64,000 nt of DNA from Candidatus Melainabacteria bacterium (GTDB taxonomy: Bacteria > Cyanobacteriota > Vampirovibrionia > Obscuribacterales > Obscuribacteraceae). Each line of letters starts with the position of its first letter. Position 1 is the first letter of the stretch. Below the pieces are notes generated by a model. That model saw nothing but the letters and a program-made list of their open reading frames with translations. It made no database searches and had not been told where the DNA came from. This document shows positions 43,828 to 53,277 of the stretch, piece by piece. Where the stretch lies: contig CP064963.1 in NCBI GenBank assembly GCA_016699165.1, forward strand, positions 4,526,001 to 4,590,000, in the 5' to 3' direction. The translations under genes were made by a program, and so were the position numbers.

Positions 43828-45768
43828 TTATTCGTCCGCCTCATTTTTGCATTGCTTGTAGCGCGTCAAGGCTTGCTCGTCTCCCAGATCTGATGCAAGT
43901 TTTAGCCAATGCAGCGCGTGCGACAAGTTCTTGCCTTCTCGTCTGCGCATAAAGTAATGACTTGACGCTTCGATAACAGCATCTTTATGCTTTTGCTCAG
44001 CTGCACACAATAGCCAGTTCAAATATTTTTCTTGATCGACTTTTACATTTTTGCCGCGTTTATAAAGCATGGCTAAATCAAATTGCGCGTTCGCTAAACC
44101 TTGTTCGGCTGCCTGTTCGAGCCACATCACTCCGCGCGTTGGGTCCAAAAATTCGGGCTCATTCAAATAAATGTTTCCAAGACTTCGCTGCGAGAAAACA
44201 TCGTTTTGATCAGCTGCAAGCGTATACCATTCGATTGCTTTTGCTTTGTTTACTTCGCCCATGAAACCATGCAAAAAGAAATCTCCAAGACTGCATTGCG
44301 AAGTGACATCACCATTTTGAGCAGCTTTTGACGACCAGAAGAATGCAAGGTCCAGGTCTTCTTCCACACCGACACCATAGCGATAGCAATATCCTAAGTC
44401 ACGCTCGCCTTGAAGTTCGCCAGCATCAGCTGCTTTTTTGTACCATTCAAAGGCGCGCTTTTCATTTTTTGCGGTGCCTATTTCATTTTCGTACATGTAA
44501 CCAATTTTGTGCATCGCCTTAGAATGTCCACCCTCAGCAGCCGATTTAATCCAGTGAAATGCCATTCTCAGATCTGTTTCTATTTCATCGCCTATTTCAT
44601 AAGCCCAACCAAGATCGAACTGAGCTTCTAAATTGCCTGATTTGGCAGAAGCAATTATTTTTTTGATGTATTCAGAATTAGGCTGTTCGCCTTTGGCACT
44701 GGTTGCATCAATTTCGTCTGTGACATTTATTGTTTTGTCTTCGAGCAAAGATTTTTCAATAGAAGTTTCACAAGGAGCAGGAGATTCAAGTTCATTCAAT
44801 TGCGAATTTATGAAAATCAAGTCGCTTTTGAGTTGGGCCATAGTTTCGTATCGGTCTGAAGGGCTTTTGGACAGACATTTATAGATTACTTCAACAAGTT
44901 GTTCGGGAATCTTGAGTGATACCGAATCTAGTGACTGGGGTTTGGCGTTCATGTGATTGAATAAAACATTCAAAAAATTCTCGCCCTTAATTGGTGTGTC
45001 ACCACTGAGCGCTTGATACAAAATACATCCAAGCGAATAAATATCAGAGCGAGGATCCAGAGGCTGTCCCATACATTGCTCAGGGCTCATGTAGAGCGGC
45101 GAGCCAAAGACTTCGCCGGTCTTTGTGAGATTGAGAGCAGCTTTGCCTGACTGGGTGAAAATTTTGGCGATACCAAAATCTAGAATGAGTGGTTTTAATT
45201 CAACTTCCTGGTTATCAGTTTCTTCGTCGTCATTTTTTATGAGCATTATGTTACTTGGCTTCAAATCACGATGCACCACATTTCGTTTGTGAGCGTGATT
45301 GAGAGCATTGGCAATTTCAACAAAAAGTGGCAGTGCTTGTTTGGCGGTCAGTTTGTGTTGTTTGTCCAAGAGATCGGCTAGTGATTCGCCTTCGACGAAA
45401 TCCATCACCATATAAGGCAATCCAAATTCAGAAACTGCATACTCATATATTTTGATGATACTGGGATGATTGAGCGAGCTTGCGGCTTTTGCTTCGACCT
45501 CGAATCGTTTCCAGCCGATATCGTCTTTGCTCAAATCGTTCAAGAGCATTTTGAGCGCCACTTTGCGATCGAGCCCCAGTTGCAGCGCTTGATACACCAC
45601 ACCCATACCACCGCGTCCGATTTCTTTTTCAATCTGGTATCGACCCGAAATCAAAGAACCATCGAGATCTTGAACAAGAATGGTCGAAAGGGCATTGCCG
45701 TCTTTAGCGCAGACACTATCTTCGGCAGAATAAATTTGAAAGCAGTTAAGACATTGTTTTCGAATCAC
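43828..45768 (-). CDS. Ser/Thr protein kinase with N-terminal zinc ribbon and C-terminal Sel1 repeats
   Basis: The 646-residue protein has a short N-terminal Cys motif (CLNCFQIYSAEDSVCAKDG, residues 6-24), a PknB-type kinase domain (about 40-310) with the Gly loop EIGRGGMGVVYQ, VALKM (K73), HRDLKPSN, LDFGIAK and GSPLYMSPEQ, and about seven Sel1-like repeats (about 370-640, AQFDLGWAYEIG; SQCSLGDFFLHG). The kinase looks active. Sel1 repeats bind partners. Start is GTG 45768. It is probably cytoplasmic signalling; no membrane segment visible. Confidence 0.92.
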   Translation of the reverse strand: MIRKQCLNCFQIYSAEDSVCAKDGNALSTILVQDLDGSLISGRYQIEKEIGRGGMGVVYQALQLGLDRKVALKMLLNDLSKDDIGWKRFEVEAKAASSLNHPSIIKIYEYAVSEFGLPYMVMDFVEGESLADLLDKQHKLTAKQALPLFVEIANALNHAHKRNVVHRDLKPSNIMLIKNDDEETDNQEVELKPLILDFGIAKIFTQSGKAALNLTKTGEVFGSPLYMSPEQCMGQPLDPRSDIYSLGCILYQALSGDTPIKGENFLNVLFNHMNAKPQSLDSVSLKIPEQLVEVIYKCLSKSPSDRYETMAQLKSDLIFINSQLNELESPAPCETSIEKSLLEDKTINVTDEIDATSAKGEQPNSEYIKKIIASAKSGNLEAQFDLGWAYEIGDEIETDLRMAFHWIKSAAEGGHSKAMHKIGYMYENEIGTAKNEKRAFEWYKKAADAGELQGERDLGYCYRYGVGVEEDLDLAFFWSSKAAQNGDVTSQCSLGDFFLHGFMGEVNKAKAIEWYTLAADQNDVFSQRSLGNIYLNEPEFLDPTRGVMWLEQAAEQGLANAQFDLAMLYKRGKNVKVDQEKYLNWLLCAAEQKHKDAVIEASSHYFMRRREGKNLSHALHWLKLASDLGDEQALTRYKQCKNEADE

Positions 45769-45775
45769 GAAAGTA

Positions 45776-46192
45776 CTATCGCAACAAAGCGTCGTTGATT
45801 TGTTCTTTGAGATCGCCTACCGAGTCTTCAATTGAGCGAGACACATCGACGCTTTTTTCTTGGCAACTGTTTAGCTTTACTGTAATAGCCTCCAGATATT
45901 TGCTATCGGGCTTGCCCTTAGATTTGGCGTAAGCTTTGTCCACTTCTTTGATTTGAAATAGCGCTTTGCGCAGGTTCTTTTCCACGTCTTTACTTTGGCG
46001 AGCTGCTTCAAGTAGATAGAAAGTGGCAGAACCTTGACCAAGTCGCAGGTTCATAAGCATTTTCTCAGCTCTGCTCATCTGCTCAGGGGCACCTGTGACT
46101 GGTGTGTTTGGAGCGATAAAGCCGGCTAGCAGCGGCACAAGACCAATTAATAGTTTGGTTCGAAGACTAATTTTGTAAGTGGCAAATTTCAT
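45776..46192 (-). CDS. Small secreted helical protein, unknown function
   Basis: The 138-residue protein has a signal peptide (TKLLIGLVPLLAGFIAPN) and a mature part made of helices with regular hydrophobic spacing (SRAEKMLMNLRLGQGSATFYLLEAARQSKD), ending in a helix with many charged residues (DSVGDLKEQINDALLR). No family recognised. It sits 7 bases upstream of the kinase-Sel1 gene in the same operon. Confidence 0.5.
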   Translation of the reverse strand: MKFATYKISLRTKLLIGLVPLLAGFIAPNTPVTGAPEQMSRAEKMLMNLRLGQGSATFYLLEAARQSKDVEKNLRKALFQIKEVDKAYAKSKGKPDSKYLEAITVKLNSCQEKSVDVSRSIEDSVGDLKEQINDALLR

Positions 46193-46270
46193 ATTTATAA
46201 ATGTAGTTTTTGTTAGTTTGTTAAAAGCTCTAGGATAAGACAGCTAAAATATAGAGAAACGGAGCGAAAA

Positions 46271-46687
46271 ATGGAAGGGCAAGCAGAAAAATTCAATTTC
46301 CAGCAGACTGTAAGCGAAGTCGGGCAGGCTGCGATTGCTGTAATTGGGCATTGTTTGTTCGATGCAGCAGTAGGTGGATTCGTGCTCGCCTTTGTTTTAT
46401 TTTGCACAGCCGTGGTCTTGAGCCGCAGCAAACATCGTTTTACCAAGCCATTGTTCTCTGTGGCAAGGCGACTTTCCATAGTTTGCGCCGTGGTTGGCAT
46501 GCCAGGTGTGCTTTATTTGATTTTTACAGGCAAATTGCCTAATTCGGGCAACTATAACGTCACAATGCTTGGCTATATCGTCTGGTGGAGCATGGTTTCG
46601 GTACATATGTGTGCTGAAGAAATGAATTTTCAGTGGTTTATCAAAGGCGACGGCGTCAAAGAATCGGACCTGGAAAAGACGTCCTAA
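46271..46687 (+). CDS. Small three-helix membrane protein
   Basis: The 138-residue protein has a good GGAG site and three hydrophobic segments (about 34-55, 70-92 and 100-120). It ends in a short cytoplasmic tail (EMNFQWFIKGDGVKESD). I do not recognise the family. It diverges from the secreted helical gene upstream. Confidence 0.5.
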   Translation: MEGQAEKFNFQQTVSEVGQAAIAVIGHCLFDAAVGGFVLAFVLFCTAVVLSRSKHRFTKPLFSVARRLSIVCAVVGMPGVLYLIFTGKLPNSGNYNVTMLGYIVWWSMVSVHMCAEEMNFQWFIKGDGVKESDLEKTS

Positions 46688-46737
46688 ATCTTCAAAAATA
46701 TACGTATAGAATAGAAGTAACTGCTTTTGGTGAAACT

Positions 46738-47334
46738 ATGAAAAGTGTGTCGTACATTTTAAGTCTAGTGCTCTTATCGAGCACATCTCCGGTCTTTGCT
46801 CAAGGGTCAGGAGCGTGTGCAGGCGGAAAGACTTGTGGCTCAGGCGGAGTTTACATAGCTCCTGGAAAGCTTTCGCCCTCAACAGCTGTTTATCCTGCTT
46901 TTGGAATGCCTCAGCCAGTCGGCGGTGGAATCTTTTCAGTCAGTGCGGGCAGATTTAACATAAATATGTGGAAGGCGCCGTCAGGCTATTATTATCCGTA
47001 TTGCGGGGTCCCTGCTGGATGGAATTATCCTTCTTATGTCCCGATTGTTTTTAGCCCACAATACAATCCACCAGCTGCTGCCGATCCGCCAGTATCTACT
47101 TTTATAGAAGATACAAACGAATTTTTGGACAAAAAGAAAAAAGAAAAGAAGATTTCAGATCGCGATTATCAAAATATGTCTCAACGCTTAAAAGATCTCG
47201 GCTCAAAAGAGAGATATTTACGCAATCAAGCTGGTGGAACATTAGATGCGCATGATGAATCGCAATTGCGCCAGGATGTAGCCCAGGTCTTGAAAGAGAT
47301 GCAGTGGCGTCTTGGACGTAACGAAAAATACTAA
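46738..47334 (+). CDS. Secreted Pro/Gly-rich protein
   Basis: I start this at ATG 46738, giving a signal peptide (SYILSLVLLSSTSPVFAQ) and 198 residues; a longer frame exists from 46633 but would put a basic tail before the signal. The mature part has Cys-rich GACAGGKTCGSGG, a Tyr/Pro-rich middle (SGYYYPYCGVPAGWNYPSYV) and a charged helical C-terminus (KKKKEKKISDRDYQNMSQRL). Function unknown. It converges on tmk with a 4-base overlap. Confidence 0.55.
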   Translation: MKSVSYILSLVLLSSTSPVFAQGSGACAGGKTCGSGGVYIAPGKLSPSTAVYPAFGMPQPVGGGIFSVSAGRFNINMWKAPSGYYYPYCGVPAGWNYPSYVPIVFSPQYNPPAAADPPVSTFIEDTNEFLDKKKKEKKISDRDYQNMSQRLKDLGSKERYLRNQAGGTLDAHDESQLRQDVAQVLKEMQWRLGRNEKY

Positions 47335-47957
47335 CTATATTTTTTGAAAAAAGCGTCTTGAAATTCTTGTTGCACCGCCGATAATGGCTTGGCTGCATCG
47401 AGTATATACCAGCGTTCTGGCTCTTTTTTAGCTAGACTTAAATATCCATTGCGCACACGATGATGGAAATCCATCGCCTCGCGCTCCATGCGGTCGTATC
47501 CGGCTGGATGCCGCCTGGAAAGCCCTTCTTCGGAATCAAGATCGAATAAAAAAGTGTATTCTGGTTTCAATCCACCAGTTGCAATTTGATTTAAATTCTC
47601 GATCAAATCAAAATCGATGCCACGCCCAAAGCCTTGATAAGCCATTGTTGAATCGGTATAACGATCGCAAATTACTAATTTGCCAGCTTTCAGTGCAGGA
47701 AGAATTAGTTCTTCAACATGCTGGGCTCGGTCTGCTTGATACAGAAGAAGCTCAGCGCGTGGCGAAACATCAAGTCCTGGCGTGAGCAGAATGCGACGTA
47801 TTTTTTTTCCAAGTGGAGTGCCACCAGGATCGCGAGTGACCAAATGATCAATTCCGCGCTCAGTTAAAAGTGCGGTTAGATGTTTGACCTGTGTGGTTTT
47901 TCCGGCACCTTCAGGTCCTTCTAGAGTAATGAAGGTACCGGGAAATTTTTTGCTCAT
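47331..47957 (-). CDS. tmk: Thymidylate kinase
   Basis: The 208-residue protein phosphorylates dTMP to dTDP. P-loop FITLEGPEGAGKTTQ, DRY motif VICDRYTDSTMAYQGFGRG, and the lid-type region SRRHPAGYDRME are visible. Length and layout are as for bacterial Tmk. It follows the secreted thioredoxin gene by 12 bases. Confidence 0.95.
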   Translation of the reverse strand: MSKKFPGTFITLEGPEGAGKTTQVKHLTALLTERGIDHLVTRDPGGTPLGKKIRRILLTPGLDVSPRAELLLYQADRAQHVEELILPALKAGKLVICDRYTDSTMAYQGFGRGIDFDLIENLNQIATGGLKPEYTFLFDLDSEEGLSRRHPAGYDRMEREAMDFHHRVRNGYLSLAKKEPERWYILDAAKPLSAVQQEFQDAFFKKYS

Positions 47958-47969
47958 TTATTAACTATT

Positions 47970-48380
47970 CTATTTGAGCAGTGCGTCGATTCGCTCAATG
48001 ATTGGATCTTTGCCTGCGAATCCTTTCATTACATCTGAAATTTTGCCGTTTTTATCAAGAAAAACTACAGTGGGATAAGCTTCTACTTTATATTTTTCTA
48101 CAAGAGCTTTGTTGGCTGGAGCTTCAGCATCGTAGCGCTCGAACTCAACTTTGTCTTTGTATTGTTTTTCTAGTTCTTCAAGCACAGGCGCCAGGCGTTT
48201 GCATGGATTGCACCATGTTGTATAGAAGTCGAGAACTTTAGGCTTGCCTGCTTTTGCTTCGGCAATTAGCTTTGATTTATTAGAAGAATCCAATTTGTCT
48301 TTAGCCAGGGCACTTTCTTGTGTGGCTTGCAGTCCAAAGAAACATGCCATTGCTAGTGCCGTTAAAACAGTTTTTTTCAT
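47970..48380 (-). CDS. Secreted thioredoxin-like protein
   Basis: The 136-residue protein has a signal peptide (TALAMACFFGLQATQESALA) and a thioredoxin fold with WCNPC (KVLDFYTTWCNPCKRLAPVL) and cis-Pro EAYPTVVF. It probably acts as an extracytoplasmic thiol reductase or oxidase. It is the first gene of a short leftward operon with tmk and diverges from the BamA-like gene. Confidence 0.87.
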   Translation of the reverse strand: MKKTVLTALAMACFFGLQATQESALAKDKLDSSNKSKLIAEAKAGKPKVLDFYTTWCNPCKRLAPVLEELEKQYKDKVEFERYDAEAPANKALVEKYKVEAYPTVVFLDKNGKISDVMKGFAGKDPIIERIDALLK

Positions 48381-48518
48381 TTGTGTGTTCCTTGCCGGAA
48401 TGTGATAGTTGTCAGGGGATGGAATCTCCTAAACAGAATTTGTTTCTGGTAATTCTAGAGGAATATTTTTTTCCTCGCTTTGTTCCAGAACTGTCAAGAA
48501 GTATTGCAATGTCAAGAG

Positions 48519-48546
48519 TTGGATCTATTTTGAACTACAATCTAAT
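48519..48546 (+). promoter_or_regulatory. Candidate promoter for the bamA-ompH-lpx cluster
   Basis: TTGGAT (48519-48524) and TCTAAT (48541-48546) are separated by 16 bases. Transcription would start near 48553, leaving only a few bases before the outermost ATG at 48560, which supports a later start codon. Each hexamer differs from consensus at one or two positions. Confidence 0.35.
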
Positions 48547-48559
48547 GAAATAAATCGGG

Positions 48560-50689
48560 ATGGCGACTTGCTCTATGGTAGAATTTTCAAAGCCTGTCAA
48601 GATGGAATCTCTTTTGCCAAAACTTATGTCTCATCAAAATCTGAGCAGAAAAAAAATAGCGGTGGCACTGGCTGCTTCATTTATCTGGACAACTTTTGCA
48701 TGTCCAGCCACAATGGCTGCACAAGCTGAGCAAGCAAGTTCTAAATTGCTTGAAGCAGAAGTGAGTGATACCGAATACGAAACTGCACCTCAGTCGAATA
48801 ACGAAAAAGCGGCGCAAGATACTTCGACTAAAGCAGACGGACAAGCAAGCAAAGACCTGCTTACAGTCGATGATATTCAGATTGAGGGAAATAGACTAAT
48901 TTCCACTCAGAATATAACTTCAGTCATAAAAACTAAACCAGGCGACAAATTTGACCGCGATCAAATCATGGAAGATTTGAAAGCCGTAAACGAAATGGGT
49001 TATTTCGACGACAAGTCGTTGCAAGTGACACCTGAGCGTAAGTCGGGCAATCGTGTTTTGCTCAAAATCAGAGTGCAAGAAAACGCACCAATTACTCAAT
49101 TCAGCGTACAAGGAAATAATCTTGTTTCATCAGATGAGATTTCCAAAATACTTAATGAGCAGCTTGGTAAGCCACAAAATATCAATCAGCTTTCAGCTTC
49201 GGTCGACAAAATAGAAAAGCTTTATCACGACAAAGGCTTCATGCTTGCGCGTGTTACTGACGTCAAAGATTTTCCAGACGGCAGTGTAAGCTTATCTGTA
49301 AACGAAGGCGTCATAGACAAGATAGAAATAGTTGGCAACCGCAAAACTAAAGACCTAATAATTCGCAACGCACTCAAACTTAAGCCTGGCAGCGCTTACA
49401 ACGAGAAGCAAATTACGGCAGATTTGCGTCAACTATATGCAAATGGATATTTCCAGGATATAAAACGCAGTCTGGAGCCTTCTGCTGCAGGCCCAGAAAA
49501 ATTTACACTCAAAGTTGAAGTAGAAGAAAAACGTACAGGTTCAGTAGGTCTTGGCGGTGGACTCGATTCGGCTACTGGTCCTTTTGGACAGTTTAGTTTT
49601 TCTGAAAATAACTTTAGAGGCAGAGGGCAGGTTTTGTCTGTCAACTCGCAAGTTGGATCCGCCATGTTTAGTGGTGTTGCAAACAACTTGAACAATGGCG
49701 GTCAGAATTTTATTCCCAATGCTCGTACTTACAATATGGAAGCTTCGTGGATTGAGCCTAACTTAAAAGGCACCAACACATCACTTGCTGTCACCGGATT
49801 TGGTCGCAGTAATGCAAGTATGCTTGTAGACCAAGCGCAACAACGCACTCTTGGTGCCAGTGTGACACTGACTAAACAATTGAGAAAAGGTTGGAGCCTG
49901 AGCACCGGCTTCACTGGTGAAAATACATCTTTAAGAGACCTTGGCGGATTTCTTGGCGAGCAAAATACATTGCTTGGAATGGCATCGCGAGCGGTTTCTA
50001 CTGGGCGTGCGGCTACTATGGACCAGGCTAATATGCTTGCCGGTCAGGTTAGAAATGACCAGATGCAAGGCGGGCTCTACATGAGCATCAGACCGACTCT
50101 TGCTTTTGACACTCGCGATGCTGCAATCGACCCCACCAAAGGAACATCTATAAGATTATCTGGTGGTCCTTCGCTGGGACTGACTGGAAACAGTTTTGCC
50201 AAGCTAGGTGCCAGTGTTAGTAAATTTGTGCCTGTAGGAAAAAGCTCGACCCTGGCATTCAACGTGCAAGGTGGAGCGGGACTTGGCGGTATGCCTCAGT
50301 TTGCACAATACCGCTTAGGTGGCTGGAATGGTGTTCGCGGGTATCGTCAATTTTCAGATTTAGGCTCTGGAGCTGGGCTTTTGATGAGTACAGCTGAATT
50401 CCGCACCAAAGTTCCATTTATGCCTAAAGATGGTGGTAAAGTCACAAAATTCGTAAACGATCATGTGAAATTAGCTACATTCTTAGATGCAGGCGTGGTT
50501 ACAGGTGGCGGCTTGAATAACAGTTTGATGGGCAGAAATACACTTGCCGCATCAGTGGGGCTTGGAGTGCGCTTGAAAGTGCCAATGCTTGGACTTGTCA
50601 GGTTGGATTACGGTATGCCTTTGATACAGTCAGTTATGAGTGGAAGTTTCGTTCCCAGATTCAATATTGGATTTGGAGAGAAGTTTTAA
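48560..50689 (+). CDS. bamA: BamA/Omp85-family outer membrane assembly protein
   Basis: The 709-residue frame encodes three POTRA domains (about residues 95-320, e.g. DIQIEGNRLISTQNITSVIK and IDKIEIVGNRKTKDLIIRN), then a beta-barrel with the conserved VRGY loop motif (GGWNGVRGYRQF) and a C-terminal Phe. It would insert barrel proteins into the outer membrane. The signal peptide (KKIAVALAASFIWTTFACPA) fits a start at ATG 48626 best; 48602 is also possible, 48560 is the outer limit. It heads the ompH-lpxD-lpxC run, as in many diderms. Confidence 0.88.
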   Translation: MATCSMVEFSKPVKMESLLPKLMSHQNLSRKKIAVALAASFIWTTFACPATMAAQAEQASSKLLEAEVSDTEYETAPQSNNEKAAQDTSTKADGQASKDLLTVDDIQIEGNRLISTQNITSVIKTKPGDKFDRDQIMEDLKAVNEMGYFDDKSLQVTPERKSGNRVLLKIRVQENAPITQFSVQGNNLVSSDEISKILNEQLGKPQNINQLSASVDKIEKLYHDKGFMLARVTDVKDFPDGSVSLSVNEGVIDKIEIVGNRKTKDLIIRNALKLKPGSAYNEKQITADLRQLYANGYFQDIKRSLEPSAAGPEKFTLKVEVEEKRTGSVGLGGGLDSATGPFGQFSFSENNFRGRGQVLSVNSQVGSAMFSGVANNLNNGGQNFIPNARTYNMEASWIEPNLKGTNTSLAVTGFGRSNASMLVDQAQQRTLGASVTLTKQLRKGWSLSTGFTGENTSLRDLGGFLGEQNTLLGMASRAVSTGRAATMDQANMLAGQVRNDQMQGGLYMSIRPTLAFDTRDAAIDPTKGTSIRLSGGPSLGLTGNSFAKLGASVSKFVPVGKSSTLAFNVQGGAGLGGMPQFAQYRLGGWNGVRGYRQFSDLGSGAGLLMSTAEFRTKVPFMPKDGGKVTKFVNDHVKLATFLDAGVVTGGGLNNSLMGRNTLAASVGLGVRLKVPMLGLVRLDYGMPLIQSVMSGSFVPRFNIGFGEKF

Positions 50690-50745
50690 AAACCAGGCTA
50701 TATCTTATGATCTCGGCTCTATCCAGATGGTGTAAGATGAGCGCG

Positions 50746-50761
50746 TTCCCTTATCAGGGAA
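50746..50761 (+). other. Short stem-loop between bamA and ompH
   Basis: TTCCCT-TATC-AGGGAA forms a perfect six-pair hairpin, about 30 bases before the ompH start. No T-tract follows, so it is not a standard terminator; it might slow ribosomes or protect a processed transcript end. Confidence 0.3.
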
Positions 50762-50791
50762 ATCTTGAAAATACGGAGAATTCAAAGTAGC

Positions 50792-51295
50792 ATGCTTAAA
50801 CAAACAGCCCTTTCATTTTCGTTGATTTTGGTAGGTGTTTTGACCTGTAACGCATCGTTTGCCCAAGCAGCCAAGGCTCAAGGCGGTCCTCAAAAAATTG
50901 GTTTTGTGGACAAAAAACGTGTATACGAAAAATATCCTCGCTTGCAAAAAGCTGCCACCGACATCAAAGATGACGAAGAAAAGCTTCACAAGCTGATTGA
51001 AAAAAACAACAAAGAATTTCAAACCGCTCAAAAAGCGAAAAAACCGCAGCCTGAGTTGGCAACAATGCACAAAAAATTGCAAGCTCAAATAGACGAAGAA
51101 TTCAAAAAATTCCAAGACAAAGCCATGGGAATGGAAAAAGACTTGGAAAAAGAATTAGACGATGCAATCAAAGCTGAAGCCAAAACCAAAAATTGCGACA
51201 CTGTGCTCGATAAGAGCGTTGTAATGTTTGGTGGCACCGATATCACTGATGGTGTTGTACAAAGACTTGGTTCCAGCACTGCTGTCACCAAATAG
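50792..51295 (+). CDS. OmpH/Skp-family periplasmic chaperone
   Basis: The 167-residue protein (starting at ATG 50792, in preference to a TTG at 50765, for a proper signal peptide: MLKQTALSFSLILVGVLTCN) has the Skp pattern KIGFVDKKRVYEKYPRLQKA, then a long, Lys/Glu-rich coiled-coil tentacle, then the C-terminal strand VVMFGGTDITDGV. It escorts unfolded outer membrane proteins. Location between bamA and lpxD is the usual one. Confidence 0.88.
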   Translation: MLKQTALSFSLILVGVLTCNASFAQAAKAQGGPQKIGFVDKKRVYEKYPRLQKAATDIKDDEEKLHKLIEKNNKEFQTAQKAKKPQPELATMHKKLQAQIDEEFKKFQDKAMGMEKDLEKELDDAIKAEAKTKNCDTVLDKSVVMFGGTDITDGVVQRLGSSTAVTK

Positions 51296-51321
51296 AAATT
51301 CGATAATACAGAGGTCAATTT

Positions 51322-52458
51322 ATGCAACTGCCTAGTCCTATGACGGCAAAAGAAATTGCCGAGATTGCAGAGGGTCAGATTCGCGGTAACGCTGATGTCT
51401 CCGTCACCAGCATTGCTCTCGATCCGCTTAAAGCCACCAAAGATGATATGGCTCTTGTCACCGACAGACAAATTCTTAAGTTCATCGACAAGTGTCAGGC
51501 GTCAATTATGGTGGTGCCTCATGATCTCGACTATTCGAAAGAAGGACAGACAGTAATTCTGGTAAAGCGTCCGAAGATAGCCATTCAGAAGCTTTGCCAG
51601 AAATTGGCACCGCCGCGTTTCTATCCTGAAAAGGGTATTCATCCAACAGCAGTAATAGACAAGACTGCTACTGTTAGTGAAAGCGCTTGTATTGGACCTT
51701 ATGTAGTTATTGGACCACATTCAAAAGTTGGCGACAAAACTATTATTATGTCGCACACAAGTATCGGCGGCAAAGTGGAAATCGGACAGGACTGTTTGAT
51801 TTATCCATCGTGTTTAATTGCCGATTATACCCAGATTCATAATCGCGTTATCTTGCAGCAAGGTGCCGGTATTGGCTCTGATGGCTTTGGATACACCACT
51901 GCTCGTCCTACAAATGCAGAAATCATATATGTAGGCGGACACTCAAGCCACTTATCAGAAGAGCGCAATCCACATATTAAGGTTCCTCAAATCGGCCGAG
52001 TAATAATAGAAGACGATGTTGAAGTTGGCTCATACGCCACCATTGACCGTGCCACTATTGGTAATACCATTATCGGAACTGGTACTAAGATCGATAATCT
52101 GGCTTTGATTGCTCACAACTGCAAATTAGGCAAAGACTGTATCGTGATTGGAACGTCGGCAATTGGTGGTTCGTGCACGATTGGTGATAGATCCATTCTT
52201 GCAGGCGGCGTCAAAATCAAAGACCATGTGGTCATTGGCAAAGACGTTGTGCTTGAGGGTCTTGCTGGTGTAATGCGCGATGTTGATGATTGCGAAATTC
52301 AAGTTGGTATTCCTGCTACAAACGCAAGAGAACAAATCAAAATGCACGCTAATATGCGTCGCATACCTCGCATCAATGACGACGTTCGCGAATTGAAAGA
52401 TAGAGTTAGAGAACTCGAAGCTATTATTGCAAAGCTCAATTTGGCTGAAGCAAAATAA
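51322..52458 (+). CDS. lpxD: UDP-3-O-acylglucosamine N-acyltransferase (lipid A synthesis)
   Basis: The 378-residue enzyme adds the second acyl chain in lipid A synthesis. A N-terminal uridine-binding domain is followed by left-handed beta-helix hexapeptide repeats (CIGPYVVIGPHSKVGDKTIIMSHTSIGG), with the catalytic-type His in ALIAHNCKLG. A C-terminal helix (DRVRELEAIIAKLNLAE) ends it. SD site AGAGGT 8 bases upstream. Some 35 residues longer than E. coli LpxD. Confidence 0.93.
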   Translation: MQLPSPMTAKEIAEIAEGQIRGNADVSVTSIALDPLKATKDDMALVTDRQILKFIDKCQASIMVVPHDLDYSKEGQTVILVKRPKIAIQKLCQKLAPPRFYPEKGIHPTAVIDKTATVSESACIGPYVVIGPHSKVGDKTIIMSHTSIGGKVEIGQDCLIYPSCLIADYTQIHNRVILQQGAGIGSDGFGYTTARPTNAEIIYVGGHSSHLSEERNPHIKVPQIGRVIIEDDVEVGSYATIDRATIGNTIIGTGTKIDNLALIAHNCKLGKDCIVIGTSAIGGSCTIGDRSILAGGVKIKDHVVIGKDVVLEGLAGVMRDVDDCEIQVGIPATNAREQIKMHANMRRIPRINDDVRELKDRVRELEAIIAKLNLAEAK

Positions 52459-52464
52459 CAGTCG

Positions 52465-53277
52465 ATGACTAAATCGCTGACTTTTAAGGGTAAAGGTCTT
52501 ACTTCCAGGCAGGATATAACTGTCACAATAAGACAGACCGAGCCTGGGTCTGGCGTGACCTTCTTATTGTCTGAATTTGGCAATTACTGCCAGGATCATG
52601 AAAAGTCCTGGAATAGAATAAGAGTTGCGGCCACGGCATCTAATGTAGTGAGCACTGTTCGCAATACCGCTCTTGGTAAAGATAGACATCGAGTATGTTA
52701 TATCGAACATCTCATGTGTGCCATTGCTCTTTGTGGCATAGACGATTTGGAAATTCAGGTCGATGGTGCCGAGTTGCCTATGGGCAACGGCTCTAGCGAT
52801 TTCTGGGTAAAGCTATTGCAAGATGCTGGAATGCAAAAGACAATATCAAATAAGATCGATTTGAAAGAAACTGTTTTCGCCTCGTCTGGCGATAAAATCG
52901 TGATGGCAATTCCAGACCAAAAGTTTTCCGCTTCTTATTTACTAGATATGAATCACCCACTGGTAGGTCGCGTCTGGGGCTCATGGGATTGCGGCGAAAA
53001 TATATGCGATATTGCCAATGCTCGCACATTTGGTCCACTGCAAGAACACAAAATGCTTGGCTTTGACAAAGACGTAGTAAGCTTCACCAAAGATGGATTC
53101 AGCGAAGAATTGCGCTTTAAAGACGAGCCTGTTCGTCATAAAATTCTCGATTTAATTGGTGACATGTTCTTGTGCGGAGTGAATCCACTGCGCATAAACG
53201 CACGCTTTATAAGCATCAAAGGCGGACACAGCCTTGATGTGGCCATGGCTGAAAAACTATCTCTGGCCCTTGCGTGA
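52465..53277 (+). CDS. lpxC: UDP-3-O-acyl-N-acetylglucosamine deacetylase
   Basis: The 270-residue zinc enzyme does the committed step of lipid A synthesis. Ligands and catalytic residues are in place: E81/H82 (YIEHLM), H225, D229 and D233 (RHKILDLIGD), H255 (KGGHSLD). It is somewhat shorter than E. coli LpxC (305). It lies 6 bases after lpxD; no fabZ or lpxA follows, and its end overlaps a convergent gene by 21 bases. Confidence 0.94.
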   Translation: MTKSLTFKGKGLTSRQDITVTIRQTEPGSGVTFLLSEFGNYCQDHEKSWNRIRVAATASNVVSTVRNTALGKDRHRVCYIEHLMCAIALCGIDDLEIQVDGAELPMGNGSSDFWVKLLQDAGMQKTISNKIDLKETVFASSGDKIVMAIPDQKFSASYLLDMNHPLVGRVWGSWDCGENICDIANARTFGPLQEHKMLGFDKDVVSFTKDGFSEELRFKDEPVRHKILDLIGDMFLCGVNPLRINARFISIKGGHSLDVAMAEKLSLALA

